From the NCBI GenBank assembly GCA_002167265.1, contig NHDJ01000129.1:10207-15863 (forward strand): a DNA stretch of 5,657 nucleotides, given 5' to 3'. The stretch comes from Verrucomicrobia bacterium TMED56. GTDB lineage: Bacteria > Verrucomicrobiota > Verrucomicrobiia > Opitutales > Seribacteraceae. Positions 1 through 5,657 of this stretch are shown here, one piece after another. Position numbers and translations under genes: made by a program. Below the pieces are notes generated by a model, which did not search any database, was not told the origin of the DNA, and saw only the letters and a program-made list of their open reading frames with translations. Each line of letters begins with the position of its first letter. The stretch's first letter is position 1.

Positions 1-2877
1 GAAACCCGTGATAAATTGCGAGATTTGGAGGAAGAACTCTCCAATGCAGAGGATATTGAAGAGCAATATGAACAAGCAGAAAGACTTGCAAACCTAGCTC
101 ACCTTTCTCCAGAAGAATTACTTGAAGAACTGGAAGAGGAACTTGATCAAAATCAGGCCATGCAAAGGGAACTCTCTGACATTGCACAAACAACTGTTGA
201 TGAAGCGAAGGAACAATTGGAAGAAGCAAAAGAGAAAGAGGATAAACTAGTCGAACAAATTGAAAGTGAGGACCAAGAAATACAGGATAAAAAAGCAGAG
301 CTAGCTAAAGAACTTAAGGAGTTGGCTAAAGATTCTGAAAAACTGGCACAACAGAAAATAGACTCCCTTGAAGAAAAAGCTGAACAATCTAAAAGCGAAT
401 CCATAAGTGATGAGACGGCTGCCCTCAGCGATGAATTAATGGAACATTCTAAGGACGTCCAAGAGGCGGTGAATAAAAAACCCGATACTCAGGAGTTAAG
501 AGAGGTCGCTTTGGACCTTGCAGAAACTTTAGAAAATGCCAGTGAGGATTTGGAAATAATTGCAAAAGACTTGGCAGCTCAAGCTGATCTCTCTCCTGAT
601 CAGGCTCAGCAAATGGCAGAAGAAGCTCAGCAAATGGCTAAAAAAAATCAGGAGGAAGCTGAGTCCGCCCAAAAAGATGCAGAGCAGAAAAAAGATAAAG
701 CACTGAATGCGCAACAGGAAGCGCTCCAAAAGAAAATAGATGAAAGACTGGCCAAAGAAGCTTTTGAGGAAGCCAAACAAAAAGCGAATGATGCCAAGAA
801 TCTTGCCAAAAAATCTCCCGGTGACCCATCTCTACAAGAAGCTCAACTGAAGGCAGAAGGTGAATTGACTGAAAAATTAGAGGACCTGCTTGAGGCACAA
901 AAATTGGCATCACAAGCGGAACAACAAGCAGAAAACTTAAAAGAGACCGCACAGGCGACAGAAGCAGAAGTCGACCAAGCGGAAAAGATTGCTGAGATTC
1001 AGCAAAATGAGACTTTAGAGGCATCCTTACTGGCCGAGGCACTAAAGGATAAAAGCCTGCAGGAATCAATTACTGAAGCCAGCCAACAAGGTGCTGAAAT
1101 TGCTCAGGAAGCTTCGGAACAAGCTCAGGATCTCCAGGAAAAGATCGAAAAGATTGCCGAGGCATTGGATCAATTATCCGAAAGTGCGAAAGGAAGTTCA
1201 GACTTACTTGCTGAAGCAATGAAGACTCAGGAAGAACTTGGACAAGAGACATTCGAAACTTCTCAGGAATTAGCTCAGGCCGCCCGTCATGAAGAGAGGC
1301 TCGAAAACCTGGAAGTAAGTGAAATTCTTGAGGAACTCGCAGAATCCACTGAGGAGACAGCTGTCGGGGAGCTGCCTAAAACTGCTCAGGCTCTTGAAAA
1401 CCAAGCCCTGGCAAACCAATTAGAGAACTTGGCCGAAGCTGCTGAAAATCTTTCAACTGAATTACTGACAGGGGATCCGGTGGGTGATGAAAATATTGCT
1501 GAGGAACTTGGCAATCAAGCCGAAGAAACTACTGAATTATTAGATAACAATCCATCTTTTTCAGATCTCGAGGAGCAGACCAGCAAATTTAGTGAACAAG
1601 CCAAAGTAGCGGAAGCAGACCTTGCTGAGCTCGCAGAAAATCTTGCCGTCCAAGCAGAGGCCGCTGAACAAGTCGCAGAAACTGCTAAGAAAGATGCTGA
1701 ATTGGCGAAAGCGGAAATGATACAGGCAAAAGCTAAAGCGGAAGAATCAGCTCAAAATGGAGAAACTTCAGATAATTCCCCGCAGGTGACAGCTGAAGAT
1801 AAGGCATCAGCAAAAGAGGATTCGGAGGAAACAGAGCAGCTTGCAACCTCGGCTGAAGCTGCCTCTGAAAACTATGCGGAAGCCAGGGAACTGGCTCAGG
1901 CAGAACAGGCAAATGCACAACAGGCTACCGATGCAGCCATGCAGGCTTCTCTACAAGCAGATTCAGCCTCTGAGATAGCCCAAGCTGCAGAAGCATTGTT
2001 GGAGCAATTCTCAGAACCACCAACTTTTGCAGAACTTGGAGATGATCAATTGCCAACCGCAGGCATTGCTCTTAATGATGCAAGTAATTCATTTGAAGAA
2101 CAATTGGAAGCACTCGAGAATATTCAAGCAGGTGAACCCCAAAGAATTGACCAGTCTTTGAGTGAAACGGAAGGCAAGGAAATACCTCCTGTTGAATTTC
2201 CCATCCCTTCCTCAGAAGATTCTCCAAGTACAACTTCCCTGCCCGAATCATCCACGCCTTTCTCAGACCCTGAAGTCAGTGAAGTTTTAGCACAAGCTCT
2301 TGACTCTTTGGATGAAGCCGTTTTCGGTGCTGCAAATCCATTTGCTGAACCAACTGAAAATTTTATGCCTGAAGCTCTGTCAAATAATGAATCAGGACAG
2401 GCTGGGCAATCTTCCGAAGATCCTATTAATGAATTCTCTGATCCGGCATCGACCTCTGACGACCCCGGTGAACCTAAAGCTGGCAATGGTCCGGGAGCAG
2501 GAGGTGCCGGTACTCTAACTTCAATGACACAAGCTAACCATGCAATCGCACAAGCCTTGCAATCTTTACAACATGCCACCCAAGCTCACGCTCAGACTAT
2601 GGCTCAACAGCGATCTTTCATTACCAGGAGTATGGATGCCAAAGGCAACCAACTAAATTCATCTGATGGTCAATATCAACCCACGCCTGTTTTAGAATTT
2701 GGGGAACTTCCTCTTATTGATGAAAAAGACAACGAAGAAGACTGGGGGAAATTACCTCCAAAATTAGCAAAAGATCTCATGGAAGCTAAAAGAGAAAAGG
2801 TCTCTGAAAACTACCGCGGACAGGTACAGGCTTACTTTCAGGCAATGTCCGCCAAGGCCAGGACTAATAAAAAATGA
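1..2877 (+). CDS. Large acidic Ala/Glu/Gln-rich coiled-coil protein, 5'-truncated by window edge
   Basis: The frame is open from base 1 to a TGA at 2875-2877, so the true start lies to the left; the TTG at 16 has no visible ribosome site and is not a convincing start. Of 958 visible residues (E1 = bases 1-3), about 1-672 are almost pure helix-forming Ala, Glu, Gln, Lys and Leu with heptad-like spacing. Pro/Gly breaks near bases 472-492, 811-828, 1468-1560 and 1756-1800 interrupt it, suggesting a multi-helix coiled-coil rod. There is no cysteine and one tryptophan (W915). Residues about 673-838 form a Ser/Pro/Asp/Gly-rich linker, followed by a Gln/His/Ala helix (842-882) and a C-terminal box starting WGKLPP. 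No membrane segment is visible. I infer a PVC-type envelope-associated protein of the kind found beside BatA/VWA operons (DUF4175-like), but I do not recognise a precise family. It overlaps the next gene by 4 bp, so the two are probably co-translated. Function is unknown. Confidence 0.85.
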   Translation, partial: ETRDKLRDLEEELSNAEDIEEQYEQAERLANLAHLSPEELLEELEEELDQNQAMQRELSDIAQTTVDEAKEQLEEAKEKEDKLVEQIESEDQEIQDKKAELAKELKELAKDSEKLAQQKIDSLEEKAEQSKSESISDETAALSDELMEHSKDVQEAVNKKPDTQELREVALDLAETLENASEDLEIIAKDLAAQADLSPDQAQQMAEEAQQMAKKNQEEAESAQKDAEQKKDKALNAQQEALQKKIDERLAKEAFEEAKQKANDAKNLAKKSPGDPSLQEAQLKAEGELTEKLEDLLEAQKLASQAEQQAENLKETAQATEAEVDQAEKIAEIQQNETLEASLLAEALKDKSLQESITEASQQGAEIAQEASEQAQDLQEKIEKIAEALDQLSESAKGSSDLLAEAMKTQEELGQETFETSQELAQAARHEERLENLEVSEILEELAESTEETAVGELPKTAQALENQALANQLENLAEAAENLSTELLTGDPVGDENIAEELGNQAEETTELLDNNPSFSDLEEQTSKFSEQAKVAEADLAELAENLAVQAEAAEQVAETAKKDAELAKAEMIQAKAKAEESAQNGETSDNSPQVTAEDKASAKEDSEETEQLATSAEAASENYAEARELAQAEQANAQQATDAAMQASLQADSASEIAQAAEALLEQFSEPPTFAELGDDQLPTAGIALNDASNSFEEQLEALENIQAGEPQRIDQSLSETEGKEIPPVEFPIPSSEDSPSTTSLPESSTPFSDPEVSEVLAQALDSLDEAVFGAANPFAEPTENFMPEALSNNESGQAGQSSEDPINEFSDPASTSDDPGEPKAGNGPGAGGAGTLTSMTQANHAIAQALQSLQHATQAHAQTMAQQRSFITRSMDAKGNQLNSSDGQYQPTPVLEFGELPLIDEKDNEEDWGKLPPKLAKDLMEAKREKVSENYRGQVQAYFQAMSAKARTNKK
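604..638 (+). repeat. 21-bp-period direct repeat (heptad duplication) in the coiled-coil gene
   Basis: The 14-mer GCTCAGCAAATGGC occurs at 604-617 and again at 625-638, exactly 21 bp apart. The encoded peptide AQQMA is therefore repeated one heptad later. This looks like a small in-frame duplication that kept the coiled-coil register. It is a minor internal repeat, not a mobile or regulatory element. Confidence 0.6.
2860..2877 (+). promoter_or_regulatory. Shine-Dalgarno AGGA and ATGA stop/start overlap
   Basis: AGGA at 2860-2863 lies 10 bases upstream of the ATG at 2874-2876, inside the last codons of the coiled-coil gene. The upstream TGA (2875-2877) overlaps this ATG in the sequence ATGA. 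This supports 2874 as the start of the downstream gene and implies translational coupling. A second in-frame ATG at 2892 would also leave a signal peptide but lacks this arrangement. Confidence 0.65.
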
Positions 2878-4010
2878 TTAGTCCCAAAGTCATGAAAATT
2901 TTCACGAACCCAATAATCTGTATATTTGCTTTCCTTTTTCTAAATTTTCCAGATCGATTTTTGTTCGCACAATCATCCGGAGAAGAGAAAAAGTCAGTTG
3001 AATCCGTCGAATGGAAAAATCCGTTTGCACGCGACAAAGTTGATGCCTCCATAGATACTGCCATACAATTTATACTGAGTAATCAAAAGAAGGACGGAGC
3101 CATATACGACAGGGGGCACCCAACCGCAATTACAGCCCTATCCGTGATGTCTCTCGCAGCCGTTGGAAACTTACCTATTCACCCCAATGAGAAAGGAGAG
3201 GCTATGGCCATGGCCATTGATTATCTCTTACTCGACAAAAATCAAAATGAGGTCGGATACTTCGGTAAAAACGGTGGACGCATGTATGGACATGGTATTG
3301 TAACCCTAACCCTTGCAGAATTGCTTGGAATGGGAATGGACGAGGAAATGGACAAAGCCATTAGAAAAAAATGCCAGTCTGCAATCGATCTTATTTTACG
3401 ATCTCAAAAAGTCCCCAAGAACCAAGCTCAGCAAGGCGGATGGAGATACAGTCCTGACGCCAGAGACTCGGATTTATCTGTAACTATTTGGCAATTAATG
3501 GCTCTACGCTCTGCCAAAAATTCCGGTTTAGATATTCCAAGCACTTCGATTTCGGATGCAGTAGAATATTTAGAGAGATCTTATAAGTCAAAAATTGATG
3601 CTGATGGAAATCCGATTGATAAAGTTTCCGGATTTGCTTATCAGCCAGGTGGTCACCCCGAATACACAACCACGGCTGCTGGTTTGTTAGCGATGCAGGT
3701 TTGTGGTGAGTATGAATCTCCTTTTGTACTAGGTGCGGCTGACTGGTTGCTCGAAAATGTTCCGCAAACCAACCGCAAATTTTTCTTTTACGGAACCTAT
3801 TACTATGCACAGGCCATGTATCAGAGAGGCGAGGAGCATGCGGTCAGGGCACGTCAAATGGTCGAGGATATTTTATTACCGATGCAAAAAGAAAATGGAG
3901 CTTGGCAAGGTGGTGGTTCAGAAGCTGGTCACGGAGAGATATACTGTACTTCCCTGGCCATGCTTGCTTTAGCCGTAAAGTATCACTACTTACCGATCTA
4001 TCAGCGGTAA
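2874..4010 (+). CDS. Exported prenyltransferase/squalene-oxidase-repeat protein
   Basis: A 378-residue protein. Residues 1-32 look like a signal peptide: Lys near the N-terminus, a hydrophobic core around 13-22 and a likely cut after LFA32. The mature part is probably periplasmic or surface-facing. Six helical-hairpin repeats can be read at about 55-97, 104-152, 162-216, 224-278, 283-318 and 323-370. Glycine/aromatic turns mark them, such as GGWRYSP (188-194) and GAWQGGG (342-348), which fits an alpha6/alpha6 barrel of the terpene cyclase/prenyltransferase fold. The segment DSDLSVT (198-204) sits where squalene-hopene cyclases carry DxDD; two Asp remain and the fourth position is Leu. The protein is far shorter than true cyclases and ends YLPIYQR, typical in my recollection of a PVC-wide secreted family. 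Cyclase activity is therefore doubtful, and a binding or structural role in the envelope is possible. It starts inside the stop of the coiled-coil gene, implying joint expression. Confidence 0.88.
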   Translation: MISPKVMKIFTNPIICIFAFLFLNFPDRFLFAQSSGEEKKSVESVEWKNPFARDKVDASIDTAIQFILSNQKKDGAIYDRGHPTAITALSVMSLAAVGNLPIHPNEKGEAMAMAIDYLLLDKNQNEVGYFGKNGGRMYGHGIVTLTLAELLGMGMDEEMDKAIRKKCQSAIDLILRSQKVPKNQAQQGGWRYSPDARDSDLSVTIWQLMALRSAKNSGLDIPSTSISDAVEYLERSYKSKIDADGNPIDKVSGFAYQPGGHPEYTTTAAGLLAMQVCGEYESPFVLGAADWLLENVPQTNRKFFFYGTYYYAQAMYQRGEEHAVRARQMVEDILLPMQKENGAWQGGGSEAGHGEIYCTSLAMLALAVKYHYLPIYQR

Positions 4011-4012
4011 GT
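3988..4012. terminator. Candidate hairpin at the convergent gene junction
   Basis: ACTTACCG (3988-3995) and CGGTAAGT (4005-4012) form a perfect 8-bp inverted repeat around a 9-base loop. It covers the last codons and TAA stop of the plus-strand gene and lies just beyond the stop of the minus-strand amidohydrolase (4028). Either transcript could fold it. No T-run follows on either strand, so it is not a classic intrinsic terminator. It could be an mRNA 3' end or stability hairpin, or chance: about one such perfect repeat with a short loop is expected in a window this size. Confidence 0.35.
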
Positions 4013-4027
4013 TGCACTATAGTCGTT

Positions 4028-4858
4028 TCACTTTAAACCGTATACCTGTTCAGCAACTTTTCCCTCTATAAGAGTCTGTTCTTCTAGAGTGAGGTTTGAA
4101 ATGAATCTACGGCAAAGATCAACCCAAGGGGTATATTCTATGGCAAGCCTCGCAACAGGCCAATCAGAACCAAACATCATCCGGTTCGGGCCAAATGCAT
4201 CCAGTGCGACCTCTAGGTAAGGAGTAAGATCAGCTTCTTTCCACTCCTTCCATTTTGCTTCCGTGGCCAGTCCCGAAAGCTTGCAAATCACGTTTTCTCT
4301 TTTAGCCAGTTCGTGCATGAGAGATTTCCATGGTTCAATTAAAGCATCTCCAATCCTCGGCTTGGCTATATGATCGAGAACAAAGACTTGACCGGGATGC
4401 TGATCCACGAATTGAATCGTTGGAGCTAACTGTCTTTCATAGATTAGGATATCATAAACCCAATTGAATTTCTTAATAAGACTGACCCCTTGATTGAAAT
4501 CTTTACCAAGGATAAACTGATCATCCGGTTCATCCTGAACCACATGCCGAATTCCTTTAAGTAGACTTCGGTCAGCATAAGATTCCATAATTATCTCTAC
4601 TTTAGGGTCTGCTAGAGGCAACCAGCCAACCACACCAAGGATAAAGTCATGATTTTCGGCAAAAAGTAAAAGATCATCTGTTTCCCTTAACGATTGGTCA
4701 GCCTGAACTGAAACAACTCCGTCAATCCCTGCCTCTGTAATATTTTTTTCAAGATCCTTCGGAAGATAATCCTTTTTTAAAATTTCCATTTGATCATTCA
4801 TCCATGAATAGGTCACTGGATCATAATTCCAAAAATGGTGATGAGAATCTACTTTCAT
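4028..4858 (-). CDS. COG3618-type amidohydrolase (fuconolactonase/rhamnonolactonase-like)
   Basis: A 276-residue TIM-barrel hydrolase of the amidohydrolase-2 type. The N-terminal DSHHHFW (4-10) carries the HxH pair H6/H8 on strand 1, and W10 is typical of the COG3618 branch. Other family marks are VSVQAD (49-54), GIRHVVQDEPD (102-112), LDHIAKP (161-167, H163), KLSGLATEA (193-201) and FGSDWPV (229-235), where D232 is the expected catalytic Asp. Characterised relatives hydrolyse sugar lactones (L-fucono-, L-rhamnono-) or related lactones, probably in the cytoplasm, as no signal peptide is present. The substrate cannot be read from sequence. I chose ATG 4858 because the conserved family N-terminus begins there; the upstream ATG at 4918 would add 20 Lys/Thr-rich residues overlapping the preceding gene in another frame. 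The gene follows the DA1-like gene after 2 bp. No sugar transport or dehydrogenase genes are visible nearby. Confidence 0.9.
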   Translation of the reverse strand: MKVDSHHHFWNYDPVTYSWMNDQMEILKKDYLPKDLEKNITEAGIDGVVSVQADQSLRETDDLLLFAENHDFILGVVGWLPLADPKVEIIMESYADRSLLKGIRHVVQDEPDDQFILGKDFNQGVSLIKKFNWVYDILIYERQLAPTIQFVDQHPGQVFVLDHIAKPRIGDALIEPWKSLMHELAKRENVICKLSGLATEAKWKEWKEADLTPYLEVALDAFGPNRMMFGSDWPVARLAIEYTPWVDLCRRFISNLTLEEQTLIEGKVAEQVYGLK

Positions 4859-4863
4859 ATTTA
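4856..4863 (-). promoter_or_regulatory. Stop/start junction with 2-bp gap and no clear Shine-Dalgarno
   Basis: On the minus strand the TAA of the DA1-like gene (4863-4861) is followed by AT and then the ATG of the amidohydrolase (4858-4856). The 30 bases upstream are A-rich with no GGAG-like element. Start of the second gene probably depends on ribosomes finishing the first (termination-reinitiation). This is inference from spacing. Confidence 0.5.
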
Positions 4864-5657
4864 TCTTAGTTTTGGTGGTTTTGATTTTAATTTCATCTCG
4901 GCAAGTAATGAGGGCCATCCCAAAATCGCAAGTCTTTGTTTCATTCTTCGATAGCCCATTCCATATACTGGGCTATTGTTTTGTTTCATGTTCTCACGAA
5001 TGATTGAAGCGAGTTTTCCTTTTTCTTGCACCAGAGTGGCTTCAGAAACCAAATTACAAAAGCCTTCTACCACTGGAGCGGTATCTTCAATAAATCTCTC
5101 ATTTAACCAAACATGTGCATATTCATGGGCAAGGACGGATGCACATTCAATATGAGGCATTCCATAAAGTATAAAAATTTCATGAGAAAAACTAGTTTTC
5201 GTCCTTTTCCCATCGCTGACGATTTTATAAGTGGTTAAAGTAAGCCCCCGCAGGTTTCCTCTAGCGTTAATTTTTAGTGCCTGTTTATCAATGACATCTT
5301 TTCCCACCACTCGAATTACTACATCTCCGGTTGGAACGGTAATTCCTAAAGCAGCCAAGGTTGGCCAAACTCGCTTTCTAACCTCCTCCATCCTCTTTGG
5401 ATCAAAAACTCCATCGGAGGCACAGGATAAACATACAATTCTGCCATCTTTAAAAACTTGCTTGGACGAGATTGTTTCGGATGAAATAATCTTCGAACAT
5501 GTGTCACACATTTTTGCCCTGTCGAAGTGATCTACATGAACCATCCCACCCCATTCATCTCGTTTTAATTTTTCGCCACCCTGAAATACCTTTGCACAAA
5601 CAAGACACCGAAAACATGATTCATGAAACCTATAATCCCCAGCCTCCTTGACTGATT
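4861..5657 (-). CDS. DA1-like LIM-domain zinc peptidase, 5'-truncated by window edge
   Basis: Read from the right edge, 264 residues are visible (S1 = bases 5655-5653). The frame is open to the edge, so the N-terminus is missing; the ATG at 5544 falls inside a zinc-binding domain and is not the start. Residues 10-43 are the second part of a LIM domain: FHESCFRCLVC gives H11, C14, C17, C20, then H40-x2-H43. A four-Cys module follows (C50, C53, C75, C78) with KDGRIVCLSC, matching the LIM-like segment of plant DA1. The peptidase domain has LYGMPHI, then LAHEYAH with zinc ligands H177 and H181 and catalytic E178, then VVEGFCN, where E197 is the likely third ligand, as in DA1 and other gluzincins. 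No signal peptide can be judged. Plant DA1 is a ubiquitin-activated protease controlling organ size; the bacterial substrate is unknown. It is co-directional with the amidohydrolase 2 bp downstream. The family call is strong; the role is open. Confidence 0.88.
   Translation of the reverse strand, partial: SVKEAGDYRFHESCFRCLVCAKVFQGGEKLKRDEWGGMVHVDHFDRAKMCDTCSKIISSETISSKQVFKDGRIVCLSCASDGVFDPKRMEEVRKRVWPTLAALGITVPTGDVVIRVVGKDVIDKQALKINARGNLRGLTLTTYKIVSDGKRTKTSFSHEIFILYGMPHIECASVLAHEYAHVWLNERFIEDTAPVVEGFCNLVSEATLVQEKGKLASIIRENMKQNNSPVYGMGYRRMKQRLAILGWPSLLAEMKLKSKPPKLR
5422..5625 (-). other. LIM and LIM-like zinc-binding modules (coding)
   Basis: This segment encodes H-x2-C-x2-C-x2-C, a 19-residue gap and H-x2-H, then C-x2-C-x21-C-x2-C. 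The first set is the canonical LIM core, with His replacing the usual Cys and Cys/Asp/His at the end of the second finger. The first Cys pair of the LIM domain must lie beyond the right edge. The domain crosses the ATG at 5544, which shows that the gene begins upstream of it. Confidence 0.85.

Noticed and set aside
16..18. TTG at 16 as the start of the coiled-coil gene
   Set aside because: The frame is open to base 1 with the same helical, charged composition, so the TTG is most likely an internal Leu codon.
638..1069. 143-residue minus-strand open frame inside the coiled-coil gene
   Set aside because: It is antisense to a repetitive Ala/Glu/Gln coding region that naturally lacks reverse-strand stops. 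The product has no recognisable domain.
1..2016. SMC/Rad50-like or tropomyosin-like identity suggested by the coiled coil
   Set aside because: No ATPase head, Walker or hinge motif is visible. Composition-driven likeness to coiled-coil proteins is not evidence of homology.
2124..2579. 151-residue minus-strand open frame opposite the Ser/Pro linker
   Set aside because: The Cys/Ser/Gly-rich product looks like reverse translation of the linker codons. The plus-strand frame is continuous here and overlaps properly into the next gene.
3484..3810. 108-residue minus-strand open frame inside the squalene-oxidase-like gene
   Set aside because: The plus strand carries a clear six-repeat protein across this segment. 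The antisense product shows no family motif.
4859..4918. 20-residue N-terminal extension of the amidohydrolase from ATG 4918
   Set aside because: It overlaps the DA1-like coding region out of frame, is Lys/Thr-rich and unlike the family. The conserved N-terminus MKVDSHHHFW starts at 4858.
5231..5530. 99-residue plus-strand open frame opposite the DA1-like gene
   Set aside because: The minus strand encodes the four-Cys module and the region leading to the peptidase domain here. The plus-strand product has no recognisable feature.

Overview
The window holds four protein-coding genes in two convergent pairs, with almost no intergenic DNA. The leftmost and rightmost genes both run off the window edges. 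Base composition looks moderately AT-rich by eye. Protein style points to a member of the PVC group, most likely a Verrucomicrobiota (Opitutae/Puniceicoccales-like) bacterium. The pointers are a secreted prenyltransferase/squalene-oxidase-repeat protein ending in YLPIYQR and a large acidic coiled-coil protein with a WGKLPP C-terminal box. The taxonomic call is inference from remembered family style, not a search result.

Left pair, plus strand (1-4010): the 3' part of a very large Ala/Glu/Gln-rich helical protein (958 residues visible, N-terminus outside the window) overlaps by 4 bp (ATGA) an exported six-repeat alpha/alpha-barrel protein of the prenyltransferase/squalene-oxidase-like fold. 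The overlap implies one mRNA with coupled translation. In PVC genomes such a pair often sits at the end of a MoxR ATPase / DUF58 / BatA-type VWA operon. Those genes would lie to the left of position 1 and cannot be seen here.

Right pair, minus strand (5657-4028): the first gene, cut by the right edge, encodes a LIM zinc-binding domain, then a four-cysteine zinc module, then a DA1-like gluzincin peptidase with HEYAH. This is the architecture of the plant growth regulator DA1, found here in a bacterium. Two bases after its stop comes a COG3618-type amidohydrolase (fuconolactonase / rhamnonolactonase-like TIM barrel). No sugar-catabolism genes are seen next to it.

The two pairs meet tail to tail with 17 bp between stop codons. 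A perfect 8-bp inverted repeat lies across the plus-strand stop codon and may be a shared 3' hairpin. I see no tRNA, rRNA, CRISPR, insertion sequence or clear promoter. No gene-free stretch is longer than 17 bp. The DA1-like gene and its pairing with an amidohydrolase are the parts most worth following up.
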